In this document: positions 22,041 through 32,410 of the stretch, one piece after another
Layout of the letters: every line of letters starts with the position of its first letter
Position numbering within the stretch: the stretch's first letter is position 1
From: Phymorhynchus buccinoides
Taxonomy: Eukaryota; Mollusca; Gastropoda; Neogastropoda; Raphitomidae
NCBI GenBank assembly: GCA_017654935.2
Contig: CM065699.1
Span: forward strand, 46,211,231-46,275,230
Length of the DNA stretch: 64,000 nucleotides
Reading direction: 5' to 3'
Translations under genes and position numbers: made by a program
The notes under the pieces: model-generated
Database searches by the model: none
The model's input: only the letters and a program-made list of their open reading frames with translations
Told to the model about the DNA's origin: nothing

Positions 22041-23456
22041 TTACCCTCCCGTCCCCTATGGGCTGTGTTGTTCTTCACTATGTTGTTAGCTCTGGGCCTG
22101 GACAGTCAGGTATTACTCTTTGTCTCTGTCTCTGTCGCTTTGTCATGGTCTCTGTTCTCTGCCGTCTCTTCTCTTACCTCTCTCTGTTCTGTCTAGTCTG
22201 TCTTCGTACCTGTCTTTCTCTCTTTCTGTCTGTCTCTATGTCTGTCTTTCTCTGTCTATATCCTCTGTCTCTCTCTCCAAAGGTTTACCCACCCCTCCCC
22301 TATGGGCTGTGTTGTTCTTCACTATGCTGTTAGCTCTGGGGCATGGTATACCATTGTCTCTCTCTCTCTCTCTACAAGTTACCCTCCCCTCCCCTATGGG
22401 CTGTGTTGTTCTTCACTATGCTGTTAGCTCTGGGGCTGGTATTTACATTGTCTCTCTCTCTCTCTCTCTCCAAGTTACCCTCCCGTCCCCTATGGGCTGT
22501 GTTGTTCTATCACTATGCTGTTAGCCTCTGGGGCTGGTATACATTGTCTCTCTCTCTCTCTCTCTCCAAGTTACCCTCCCCTCCCCTATGGGCTTTAGTG
22601 TGTGTTACTTCACTCATGCTGTTAGCTCTGGGGCTGGACAGTCAAGTATTACAATTTGTCTTGTGTCTCTCTCTCCAAGTTACCCTCCCCTCCCCTATGG
22701 GCTGTGTTGTTCTTCATGATGCTGTTAGCTCTGGGGCTGGTATACATTGTCTCTCTCTCTCTCTCTCTCCAAGTTACCCGCCCGTCCCCTATGGGCTGTG
22801 TTGTTCTTCACTATTGCTTGTTAGCTCTGGGGCTGGTTTATACATTGTCTCTGTCTCTCTGTCTCTGTCTCTCCTCTCCAAGTTACCCTCCCCTCCGCTA
22901 TGGGCCGTGTTGTTCTTCACTATGCTGTTAGCTCTGGGGGCTGGTATACATTGTCTCTGGTCTCTGCTCTCTGTCTCAGTTACCCTCCCCTCCCCTATGG
23001 GCTGTGTTGTTCTTCACTATAGCTGGTTAAGCTCTGGGGCTGGTATACATTGTCTCTGTCTCTCTGTCTCTGGTCTCTGTCTCCAAGTTACCCGCCCCTC
23101 CCCTATGGGCCGTGTTGTTCTTCACTATGCTGTTTAGCTCTGGGGCTGGTATACATTGTCTCTGTCTCTCTCTCCAAAGTTACCCTCCCCTCCCCTAATG
23201 GGCTGTGTGTGTTTCTTCACTATGGCTGTTAGCTCATGGGGCTGGTATACATGTCTTACTCTCTCTGTCTCTGTCTCTCTCTCCAAGTTACCCTCCCCTC
23301 CCCTATGGGCCATGTTGTTCTTCACTATGCTGTTAGCTCTGGGGCTGGTATACAATTGTCTCTGTCTCTCTGTCTCTGGTTCTCTCTCTCCAAGTTACCC
23401 TCCACCTCCCCTATGAGGCTGTGTTGTTCTTCACTATCTTGTTAGCTCTGGGGCTG
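22041..23456 (+). repeat. TM8 half-exon array, units 7-19, left arm
   Basis: About 13 units, every 100-150 bp, separated by (TC)n-rich spacers. Unit 7 (22,041-22,109) and one near 22,571-22,645 keep LGLDSQ. The others end LALGL|gtatac: 60 nt, in phase, without Asp-Ser-Gln (for example 22,379-22,438, 22,680-22,739). Several have single-base indels. A remnant lies near 23,490. Confidence 0.9.
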
Positions 23457-23499
23457 GGTATAACATTGTCTCTGTCTCTCTCTCTATAATTTACCAGCC

Positions 23500-24033
23500 A
23501 TTCCCCTATGTGCTGTGTGTTGTGTGTGTGTGGTGTGTGTAGTGTGTGTGTCGTGGTTTGTGCGCACTTCTGTGCCTTTTTTTTCTTTCTGTTTGGTAAT
23601 GTTTAAAGAAAGTGACACAAACCACTTGTTGTTCGGAAGTATATTTGAACTAGCCTCACCTTGGTCCATCACAATTTGTGCTCATTTCCGACAAAGCGAC
23701 ACAACATGATATTGTGACAGTGTAAAAGAAGCTTGGAATGACATCTGACACTATACAGACCATATCGTGTCGTGTGATGATTTACGACAGACTGCATAAC
23801 GATATCAACACACATTTTGGCCGGAAAAGGCCTGTGAAAATGACCAAATATAAGCACATTGTTAAAGATGAAAACAAAGTATGGAAATAGGCACTCTGAC
23901 TTTTTTTTAAGGTTAGGCATGTTAGAAGTAGCGACAAAAAGGATAATTTTTGTAATAATTTGGACCGAAAAATGCCTGTGAAAGGGCCAACTACAATCTT
24001 GTTTGTGTTTAGAATGAAAAGAGAGGCTATAAT
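23500..24033. other. Intron with GT microsatellite
   Basis: A short (GT)n tract at 23,512-23,555, then unique sequence to the CAGGG element. Frames of about 140 residues here are open on the minus strand in both arms, but have no family resemblance and run into the transposon. Confidence 0.5.
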
Positions 24034-24313
24034 CAGGGCCAAATCTACTTCTAGGGGGGTTTCCTGGGTCCCAGAGACCCCCCTCAGCCCCAAGCATGTA
24101 CCCAATACAAGGTAGAAAATTAACAAATGTCGATCTATCATGTCACTCAGACTTTGGCTCGATTTTGTCTTAAAAATGTCCAAAGCGGCAAAACGTTTGA
24201 GGGGCTTCGACCCCTGGACCCCCACTGTGGCTTTATGCCTTGACCTCCGGAGCTATGTGCCCCCCAGGACCCCTGACGGAAACCCCCCTCATGAATGACT
24301 TGGTCCGGCCCTG
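24034..24313. mobile_element. CAGGG-ended DNA element, 280 bp, left arm
   Basis: Ends cagggcc...ggccctg with related subterminal aggggggtttcc blocks in inverted orientation, and a 6-bp direct duplication tataat on both sides. Same length in the mirror copy. hAT-like non-autonomous element is likely from the ends; the 6-bp duplication is unusual for that class. Confidence 0.8.
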
Positions 24314-24440
24314 TATAATAATGATAATGATAGTACATTTACATGGCGCTGTATAATAATGATAATAATAGTAATAATAGTTGGACATTTACATGGCGCT
24401 GTATAATAATGATAATCAGTAATAATAGTACATTTACATG
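24310..24440. repeat. Short tandem repeat with catttacatggcgctgt
   Basis: About three units mixing ataataatgat microsatellite with a common 16-17-bp core. Confidence 0.7.
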
Positions 24441-24514
24441 TTGCTTTACCTCAAATGAGCCCAAAGCTTTACAATCGAATATGTAATGACCAAATATTTC
24501 TTTCTTTGTTTCAG

Positions 24515-24646
24515 TTTGGGATGTTTGAAACTGTGATCAGCGGTCTAGTGGACGCCTTTCCCCGAAAACTGAGGAAAAGACGAGCCTGGCTGACGCTGAG
24601 TTTGGCCATAGCCTCCTACCTGGTGTCACTGCCTATAGCCACACGG
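24515..24646 (+). CDS. SLC6 transporter, exon TM8 end to TM9, left arm
   Basis: Acceptor tttctttgtttcag, 132 nt (44 codons, phase 0 at both ends), donor acacgg|gtaact. The translation begins FGMFETVISGLVDAFP, the family's conserved stretch after LGLDSQ, continues through an Arg/Lys-rich loop and a hydrophobic TM9, and ends SLPIATR, which joins to GGIYVFQ of the next exon. Fully open, with no indels relative to the mirror copy at 43,653-43,784, so this is one of the most reliable exons in the window. Confidence 0.93.
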
Positions 24647-24929
24647 GTAACTATGGACAGGAAGATGTAATGGAGGATGATAATTGTGGCAAAGCTGATA
24701 ATCGTGATGATGATGTTAGGCCTGACTGTTGCCTGAACATTGAACATTGGTTTATTATTTGCCATGAAACCTAAACAAAGGCTTCTAAGGCACTGGCTAA
24801 GATCACAAACAACGCAAAATACTAGTCATGCTTTTTGTTTTGCCTGTGTGTGTGCGGTGCGTGTGCATGCGCGTGTGTGTGTGTGTGACAGTGTCTGTTT
24901 CTCTGTTTATGAGTGAGTGAGAGAGTGTG

Positions 24930-24997
24930 TGATGATGATGATGATGATGATGATGAGTGATGAATGATGATGATGGTGATGATGATGATGGTTTATA

Positions 24998-25028
<31 letters not shown>

Positions 25029-25050
25029 GTTGATGATGATGATGATGATG
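24930..25050. repeat. (GAT)n microsatellite before TM9-TM10 exon
   Basis: Ends only a few bases before the tgtttcag acceptor at 25,051. Confidence 0.9.
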
Positions 25051-25058
25051 TGTTTCAG

Positions 25059-25158
25059 GGGGGTATATACGTGTTCCAGCTGTTGGACTGGTACGTTGCG
25101 GCGTTCTGTGTGGTGCTGACTTCGCTAATAGAGTGCATCATCATCGGATGGATCTACG
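25059..25158 (+). CDS. SLC6 transporter, TM9-TM10 exon, left arm
   Basis: Acceptor gatgtgtttcag, then GGIYVFQLLDWY and a TM10 helix ending IECIIIGWIY-G. The exon is 100 nt, ending after one base of the Gly codon (phase 1), which the next exon completes. The donor region is odd: an 11-bp duplication gives two ctacg|gt sites at 25,158 and 25,169; only the first keeps phase, but the second (gtgaga) matches the donor consensus better. The mirror copy has neither ctacg. Confidence 0.9.
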
Positions 25159-25179
25159 GTGGATCTACGGTGAGATTGA

Positions 25180-25990
25180 GATGGGACGATGAAGTTCCTC
25201 CCACCTTCTGGAAGTTCTGTGCTTGTAATCTTCCTCTAATCTGTCACTCTCTTGGACTCTGCCTTTTCCCCCTTTGCTTTACTGTCATCTACTATCTTTC
25301 TGCCTTACTGGTCCATTCTCCTGCCTTTTTTGTCATGCCAAAGACGGAAGAATGCTAGGCCTAACTATTTCTTAGTTAGGCGCATAATGGCAGCACGACG
25401 CATCTGCGCTGATATGACAAGAAAGTGAGCGATCACCGACGACAGCGAAGCAAACAAGCAAACTCCCAAGAATCTGTTATTCTCAGCAGACCTGTGCTTG
25501 GCTTTTCATAGTCTCCAGGTGAAGACATTGAGTCAGTGAAGTAGAAACGGCTGAAATGTTCATTTTATTGGTCCAGTGTTCATTTCTATTCTTCAGTACT
25601 TCCTCTGTTAGTAAGGTGAACAATTCAAGTTGTTATCACTGGTTGACATTAGCCTGTAGAAAGGGCCAATAGTAAATGAGAGCTGTACTATAAATTATAT
25701 TCTACAGCATTGGAATGCCATGGTGCAGCCTTTCGTGGAAGACTATGACTCTCAAACTAGGGGGCATTTGCAGTGGCTCTAGTGCTGCAGCCAAAGGGAT
25801 TGGTTGGCCTATTGGGGACCTTCCCAACGCCAGCTCTCGTCCTCAAATCCCCTTTGGCCGAGAGAGTGGGGATGCACCCTGGGCAAGGCATTTTTTTTTT
25901 CTCCACTATAAACAAATTGTAGCCCAGCCCGCCGGAATAGGATCCACCCCCCCTCTGCTATCTGGGCCGTCATTGTCAGAGAGAAGCGGG
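25180..25990. repeat. Dispersed repeat R1, composite copies, left arm
   Basis: Two R1-type parts: 'ccttctggaagttctgtgct' at 25,203-25,340, and 25,690-25,990 with 'gaagactatgactctcaaac' and the cctgggcaaggca block. Unique sequence with no gene lies between. An (AAC)n tract follows at about 26,006-26,065. Confidence 0.6.
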
Positions 25991-26131
25991 GAATGACAGG
26001 CACAACAAACAACAACAACAACAACAACAACAAGAAACAAACAACAAACAACAACAACAAAAACAGTTCCCTTAGAGCGAGTTTTGAATGATGTCTTGCT
26101 TTCAGTAGCTGAGGAGAAGGGCAAGTTGTAA

Positions 26132-26390
26132 CCCTTTCACCGCCAGCCATATTTTCCAGCCAAAAATGTCCATTAAAATTTACCTGGGTAGAGTAGAGGT
26201 AGAGAACAAAAATCCATCTGCAGTATTGGGGATTCTTCTGTGACATATATAAAATAAGGTTTACACCCTTACTTCCCAAAACTAAGACAACAGGGTCTTT
26301 GGATAACAGACCCCAATTTGATGCCTTTTAGTGACATAGGTGTTAAAATCAACTGTGGTGCTAAAATGCGACTTTGGGTGGTTGAAAGGG
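26132..26390. mobile_element. TTAA-flanked piggyBac-like MITE, left arm
   Basis: Ends accctttcaccgccagcc...ggttgaaagggttaa. The family (also at 27,736, 33,457, 34,396, 39,952, 41,950) has inverted ends ccctttcaccgcca and TTAA duplications, the hallmark of piggyBac-type insertion. No transposase. Confidence 0.7.
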
Positions 26391-26559
26391 TTAAAAGAAC
26401 GCTTTGTGGTCAAAACGGCCTCATGAAAAACCAAGGTTGAAATGCCACATCCACTCTATCATTTTCCACTCAAAAGACTTTTTTGTCTGTTTGTGAATCG
26501 GTTTCTCATTGATCCTGTTGAAGGACCAGTGTGTATGATGTTAATGTAATGTGACTGAT

Positions 26560-26890
26560 AGCGACACGATGGTGATGGTGACCATGATGATGATGATGAT
26601 GTTGATGGTAATAATGATGATGATGATGGTAATGATGATTGATGATGGTGAAAGTTATTGGTAATGAGGAATGATGAAAATGTTGATGATAAAAGATGGT
26701 GGACGATTTGATGATGAGGAGGAAGAGGAAGAAGGAAGTTGTGTGTGAGGAGAAATGTTGATGATGATGGATGACAATGTTTGATTATGATGGTTGATGG
26801 TGACAGTGATGATAACAATGATGAGGATAATGATGGGTGATGATGATTAGGATATGATGACGACGATGATGATGATGATACCAACGATTG
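26560..26890. repeat. (GAT)n microsatellite, degenerate
   Basis: About 330 bp of gatgatgat with interruptions, immediately upstream of the next exon's acceptor; mirrored at 41,440-41,820. Confidence 0.9.
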
Positions 26891-26909
26891 ATGATGGCGA
26901 TATGTTTAG

Positions 26910-27010
26910 GTGTGGAGAGGTTCAGTGGGGATATAGAACTGATGTTGGGCAGACGGCCTGGCCTTTTCATGAAGCTATGCTGGTGTTTTATCACGCCATT
27001 CCTTATGTTG
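26910..27010 (+). CDS. SLC6 transporter, TM10-TM11 loop exon, left arm
   Basis: Acceptor gatatgtttag, 101 nt, donor atgttg|gtaagt. The first two bases complete the Gly codon of GWIYG; then VERFSGDIELMLGRRPG, the conserved intracellular loop, followed by a Trp/Cys-containing stretch ending FITPFLML at the start of TM11. This copy is open; the mirror copy (41,331-41,432) has one extra T near its start. A GAT microsatellite abuts the acceptor side. Confidence 0.93.
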
Positions 27011-27120
27011 GTAAGTGGTTGGGTTTTTTTCAATTAAATGTTTTCCCCCCATATTATACTGATAATAAGAACCTTTCTTCCCCTGCCTGAGACCCTGTGC
27101 CGTATAATATTGGTAAGATC

Positions 27121-27345
27121 TGGCTGCAAAACCAGATGTTTGTCAAAGAGGGTGCACATTAGGGAGAGATGCAAAACCAGATGTTTGTCAAAGAGGGTGC
27201 ACATTAGGGAGAGATGCAAAACCAGATGTTTGTCAAAGAGGGTGCACATTAGGGAGAGATGCAAAACCAGATGTTTGTCAAAGAGGGTGCACATTAGGGA
27301 GAGATGCAAAACCAGATGTTTGTCAAAGAGGGTGCACATTAGGGA
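27121..27345. repeat. 45-bp minisatellite x 5, left arm
   Basis: Perfect or nearly perfect units (agatgcaaaaccagatgttt...) with period 45, hence an open 15-residue repeat in more than one frame on both strands. No protein is inferred. A G run follows at 27,440-27,462. Confidence 0.95.
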
Positions 27346-27599
27346 GAGAGAGACAGATGCCTGCGTTGGAAAAAGGTTAGGTGGGTGGATGGGGGGTGGG
27401 TGTCTATAAAATTGTGTCTATAATGTGAATGTGGAAAGGGGTGGGGGGGGGGGGGGGGGGGGGTGACGGCGTGGATTTTTAATTTGTGTTGTTATTTTTC
27501 TTGATGTTTTCTCCATAATATTGGTTTGAGGATGATTTGTTTTCGAAGGCGCCATAAGAAGCTTATTATGATTATTGTTGTATTATAATTAAGACCTTA

Positions 27600-27735
27600 G
27601 CTCTTCTAGCACCATGGGCGAATACGTTCGCCCATGACATCACTCTGCACTCCCACCAAATGACACTCACTGCCAAGTACCCTGCCATGTGTATGTCTAT
27701 TTTCAGAGATTATGTGGACTGTTTTTTTTTTTTAA
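27600..27735. repeat. Dispersed repeat (gcgaatacgttcgcc family)
   Basis: Contains gcgaatacgttcgcccatg and the cactcccaccaaatg block. Confidence 0.5.
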
Positions 27736-28230
27736 CCCTTTCACCGCCAGCCATTATTTCAGTCAAAAATGTCCATTCAATTTACCTGGTAGAGAACAAA
27801 ATCCATCTGCAGTAATCGGGCTTCTTCTGTGACAATATATAAAACAATCGATCTATCCTTACTTCCCACACGTGCATACAAACAAATGCACGACAAGTGT
27901 AGAGTGACGTTATTTTATTCACGAGAGACAAAACGAAACTACTGGGTATTTCGGCGAATGCTCCTTTATCGACACAGACAAACAATTAGACAGCAAACAT
28001 CAAATATAGCAAAACGAGCAAAAAGTAGGCAACAGAAGGAGCAAAAAAACCCATCAAGATCAAAATAAAAAAACAATACTTCCCCTCTAAAGTCCAACGT
28101 CTATCCTTACTTCCCAAAGCTAAGACAATAGGGTGTTTGGATAATGAACCCAATTTTGATGCCTTTTAGTGACACTATAAGTGTTAAATCATTGTGCTGC
28201 TAAAATGCGCACATTGGCGGTGAAAAGTTT
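27736..28230. mobile_element. piggyBac-like MITE with nested insertion, left arm
   Basis: The MITE starts ccctttcaccgccagcc after ttaa. It is split by a 232-bp insert (27,869-28,100) flanked by the 16-bp direct repeat ctatccttacttccca. A duplication of that length suggests target-primed insertion of a SINE or truncated LINE. Mirror at 39,952-40,462. Confidence 0.75.
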
Positions 28231-28317
28231 AAAGAAGAAAGAAAGACACTTGATTAGATTAGCTTACGCCCGTCTTGTCAGCTGAGATGCACGCGGGCAC
28301 ACGGACGAATGTCTAAA

Positions 28318-28950
28318 AATACATGGCGCTAGACCAGTTCCTACAATATTGGCATAATGAGGTTAACACCAACAGTGTTTCTTATAACTACCGTTTAAAT
28401 AAAGAAAATCATTTATTGGAAAATTACCAATTACTGCTTCCTAAAAATTTAAGACAATCTATGTTGAAGTTTAGAACAACCAACAATAAACTATCGGTTC
28501 AAAAGCAGCGTTTTTTTAATGTTGCTAGAAATGAGCGGAAATGTTTATTTTGTAATAGAGACGAAATTGGCGACGAATTCCATTACGTATTGCAATGCCC
28601 ATACGGACCAGTAAAAGAAAAAAGAAAAGAATTGCTTTCAAAGTATTATAATCACCACCCAAATGTCCACAAATTTAAATCGTTACTGAGTAATGCAAAC
28701 CCAAGAGTATTGAGAAAGCTGGCAAGGTTTTTTAATTTTATTTTACATCTTTTCTAGTGGTGATGCATTTGTTGTTAGCACTGGTAATTTCTTTTTTGTA
28801 TATGTTAATATCATATCAATTGCCTTATGTTCTGCACGTTGGTTTCATTGAATGTTTATGGGGACAAATTTGTTGTGAGTGTTTGTGTTTATGGCTTTGA
28901 AGCACTCTGGGCTGGGAAGTTGAAATAAAAAAAACTTGAAAAACTTGAAA
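28318..28950 (+). mobile_element. 5'-truncated non-LTR retrotransposon, left arm
   Basis: An open frame of about 144 codons (28,323-28,757) ends a reverse-transcriptase C-terminus. It has the motif CLFCNRDEIGDEFHYVLQCP, a Cys-Cys-His-Cys knuckle found after the RT domain in many invertebrate non-LTR elements. A 3' untranslated part and a tail of aaacttgaaaaacttgaa repeats follow. The upstream RT domain is missing, so the copy is dead on arrival. Confidence 0.85.
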
Positions 28951-29226
28951 CTTGTTATAGTGAGTAAAATACATTGTTCAATAGATGGGATTGTTGCGTA
29001 GATTCTCATCCTATGCTGGTTGTTTTTATCACTTGCCTATTACTTTTGATCATTATCTATCCTTAAACGAATGGGACCAATTTGTTTTTAAATTTCTTCT
29101 GTCAATTTATGCTTACAACACTCTTTTTTTTCTTCTTCTTTTTTTTTTATACAATAGTCACCTACAAACTGCATGTGTGTGTGTGTGTGTGGGCTCGTGT
29201 GGTGTGTGTGTGTGCACTATATACAG

Positions 29227-29394
29227 ATGGCCTTTATATTCACCATAGTCACCTACCAGCTGCCTGTCTATGACGGCTATGTCTACCCAGCAGAGGCCAA
29301 CGCCTTAGGCATCCTGATTTCCATCATCCCCCTCATCCCCATCCCTATCTTCATGGTGCGCGAGATTCTCAGCCATCAGGGATCCTTCAAACAA
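29227..29394 (+). CDS. SLC6 transporter, TM11-TM12 exon, left arm
   Basis: Acceptor ctatatacag, 168 nt (56 codons, phase 0), donor aaacaa|gtaagc. It encodes [14 protein letters not shown], then [10 protein letters not shown], the extracellular loop before TM12 (family pattern Y--Y-YP-WA), a hydrophobic TM12 rich in Ile and Pro, and HQGSFKQ at its end. Open here; the mirror copy has one extra C in GCCCAACGCC and a T-run expansion near the end. Perhaps one base is missing here too (ANAL where AQAL is usual). The acceptor follows a GT microsatellite. Confidence 0.92.
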
Positions 29395-29399
29395 GTAAG

Positions 29400-30985
29400 C
29401 GACCTTTGTTCTGTCTCTCTGTGTCTGTCTCTCTCACTGTCTCTATATCTCTGTCTCTCTGTTTGTCTGTGTGTTGTCACTTTTTTTTTTGTGTTTGTGT
29501 GTGTGTGTGTCTTTGTCTCTCTGTGTCTGTCTGTCTCTGTCTCGCTCGTGGTCTGTCTCTCTGTGTCTGTGTCTCTCAGTCTCTGTGTGCGTGTCTCTAC
29601 TGTGTCCTGTGTGTTTGTCTCTCTGTGTCTGTGTCTCTGTCTCTCTGTGTATGTTGGTCTTGTCTCTTTGAGTGTCGGTCTCTCTGTGTCTGTGTTGTCT
29701 GTCTCTCTGTGTGTGGTGTGTGTAATCTCTGAGTCTGTGTGTCGTCTCATGTGTCGTCTGTCTCTCTGGTCTCTCTCTCTTTCTCTGTTTCTCTGTCTCT
29801 TTGTCTCTCTGTCTCTCTGTTGTCTGTGTGTCTGTCTCTCTGTGTCTGTGTGTCTGTCTCTGTGTGTCTGTCTTCTCTGTGTCTGTGTGTCTGCCTGTCT
29901 CTGTGTCTGTCTGTGTCTAGTCTCTCTGTGTCTGTGTCTGTATCTCTGTCTGTCTGTGTCTGTCTCTCTGTGTCGGTCTCGCTGGTTCTCTGGTGTCTCT
30001 CTCTGTTGTCTGTGTGTCTGTCTCTGCTGTGTGTGTCTCTGTGTCTGTCTCTCTGTGTCTGTCTATCTGTGTCTCTGTCTCTGTCATTGCTCTGTCTCTC
30101 TGTGTCTATCTCTCTGTGTCTCTGTCTCTGTGTCTGTATGTCTCTCTGTCTCTCTGTGTCTGTGTGTCTGTCTCTCTGTGTCCCTGTGTGTCTGTCTCTC
30201 TGTGTTCTGATGTCTGTCTCTCTGGTCTCTCTGTGTCGTGTGTCGTGTCGAGTCTCTCTGTGTCTGTGTGTTCTGTCTACTCTTGTGTCTGTGTGTCTGT
30301 CTCTCTGTGTCTGTGTGTCGTGTCTCTCTGTCTCTGTCTGTCTGTGTCTATGTTGTCTGTCTCTCTGTGTCTGTCTCTATGTCTCTGTCTCTGTATGTCT
30401 CTCTCTCTCTGTCTGTGTGTCTCTCTCTCTGTGTCTGTGTCTGTCTCTCTGTCTGTCTGTGTGTCTGTGTCTGTGTGTCTGTCTCCTCGTGTGTCTGTGT
30501 CTGTCTCTCTGTGTCTGTGTCTGTCTATCTCTATGTGGTCTGTGTGTCTGTCTCTCTGTCTCTTTGTGTGTCTGTCCTCTCTGTGTCTGTGCTCTGTCCG
30601 CTCTGTCTCTCTCTGTCCGTCGCTCTCTGTGTCTGTGTGTCTGTCTCTCTGTGTCTGTGTGTGTCTGTGTCTGCACACATGTGTCCATTTGTCATTCTGT
30701 GTCTGTGTGTCTGTCTCTCTGGTCTGTGTGTCTGTCTCTCTGTGTCTGTGTGTCTGTCTCTGCGTGTCTGTGTCTGTCTCTCTGTGTCTGTCTCTCTGTG
30801 TCTCTCTGTGTCTCTGTGTCTCTCTGTGTCTGTGCGTTTCTCTGTCTGTCTGTGTCGTCTCTTCTGTGTCTGTGTGTCTCAGGTCTACTGTTGGTGTGCT
30901 GTCTCTGTGGTCTGGTGTGTATCAGTCTCTCTGTGTTGTCTGTCTCTCTCTCCTGTCTATCTATCTGTCTGTCTCTCTCTAATGA
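29400..30985. repeat. (TGTCTCTC)n-type microsatellite, 1.6 kb, left arm
   Basis: Starts about a dozen bases after the TM12 exon donor. The pure pyrimidine/GT composition gives long Ser/Val/Cys/Leu frames that are not genes. Confidence 0.95.
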
Positions 30986-31007
30986 GAGACTTAGTTAGTG
31001 CGATTTT

Positions 31008-31184
31008 TCTCACGCCAGAGGGCATGACGCTCGTGTGGGGCTAATCCTCTCTATATTCTTAGTTGGGGATAAAGAAAATGAGAGAAGACAGTGAGTAGTC
31101 CTACCATCACTCTCTCTCTCACTACGCCCAAGTAAGAAAATCGCGTGATAAGCCCCTAGTGCATTGACTTGCCCTCTGGCGTGA
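31008..31184. mobile_element. MITE with tcacgccagagggca ends, left arm
   Basis: 15-bp inverted ends 177 bp apart; copy at 36,990-37,168. No coding capacity and no clear target duplication. Confidence 0.7.
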
Positions 31185-31239
31185 CAAATATCGCCACAGG
31201 TCGACCATTCCCCTCCATCCCCATCATTTGTATGATCTG

Positions 31240-31720
31240 AGAGATCTTTTCTTCTTCTTCTTCTTCTTCTTCTCAAATCGGCCAAACTTCAACGGGTTGA
31301 AGACGACTGCCGATATAATGAAAAAAAGAAACCAGGACAAATGAAGGTCACACACGCCCCCCCAGTGCCGAGACACAGACATTAGGGGGGTGGGAGGGAA
31401 GGGGTTGTCGAAGAGTTTGTTGTATTACATGTGAGGAGCCAAGTCTGGACCTGAAGAGGTCCAGTGACTCAGCTTCCACGGTTGCCTGGGGCAGGGTGTT
31501 CCAGTCTGGGATTGTCCGTGGGAAAAGCGACAGCTGTCTGTACTGCGTATGGCAAGATTGAATGTCGTTCGCCTTGGTGTTTGATTTTCTGATGCCTCTT
31601 CTTGTGCCTGTTGGGTTTGGCAGGTGTTGATATTGAGTCTCCAAGAATCCTACAAACAAGTATGGTTTCTATATCTTTTTAGTTTCTGTTTCTTCTTCTT
31701 CCTTTAGTCAGCCAACTTCA
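31240..31720 (-). mobile_element. Non-LTR retrotransposon C-terminal fragment, left arm
   Basis: Minus-strand frame 31,348-31,659 carries LFPRTIPDWNTLPQATVEA followed by a Leu-Asp-x-Phe-Arg-Ser-Arg-Leu pattern, the usual very end of CR1/jockey-type reverse transcriptases. A cttcttctt run and similar cttcaac(gg)gttgaag blocks flank it. Confidence 0.8.
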
Positions 31721-31829
31721 TTGTGTTGAAGATTGTGCTGCACTTTGGGGGGTGACACAGATATGAGAAATAGCAGAACAAAGTATGTCTCATTGTGTCT
31801 CTCTCTCTCACAGCTTTTAACAAATCTCA

Positions 31830-32410
31830 TGATCTCTGCTTTTGTCTCTCTCACAACAGATTTCCCTATGATATCCATTATCTCTGTCTCTCTCACAACA
31901 GATGTTCCTATGATATCCATTATCTCTGTCTCTCTCACAGCAGATTTTCCTATATTCATCGTCACTCTCACAGCAGATTTTCCTATTTCCATCGTCACTC
32001 TCACAGCAGATTTTCCTATATCCATCGTCACACTCACAGCAGATTTTCCTATATCCATCGTCACTCTCACAGCAGATTTTCCTATATCCATCGTCACACT
32101 CACAGCAGATTTTCCTATATCCATCGTCACACTCACAGCAGATTTTCCTATATCCATCGTCACACTCACAGCAGATTTTCCTATATCCATCGTCACACTC
32201 ACAGCAGATTTTTACTTTATTCTTCCTATAGCCAGCTGTTCACACACCTCAACTCAGCAGATTTTTTCCTATAAATCCATCGTTCACACACTCCTCCCAG
32301 CAGATTTCCTGTAGCCAGGAATTTTCCTATATCCATCGTCACTCTCACAGCAGATTTTCCTATATCCATCGTCACACTCACAGCAGATTTTCCTATATCC
32401 ATCGTCACAC
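31830..32410. repeat. 35-bp minisatellite, left arm
   Basis: Units 'cactctcacagcagattttc' plus ctatatccatcgt, about 14 in tandem with a few long variants. Each contains a ctcacag/cag acceptor-like run. Confidence 0.9.

Noticed and set aside
23669..24225. Minus-strand frames of 142-147 codons conserved in both arms
   Set aside because: Conservation only reflects the palindrome; the frames run through the CAGGG element and have no recognisable domain.
27034..27409. Open 15-residue repeats on both strands in the 45-bp minisatellite
   Set aside because: Follows from a period divisible by three and no stop in the unit; no start context, exon signals or family match.
29173..31044. Ser/Val/Cys/Leu-rich frames of up to 419 codons (and mirrors at 37,102-39,005)
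   Set aside because: They only translate the TGTCTC microsatellite downstream of the TM12 exon; many overlap each other in different frames.
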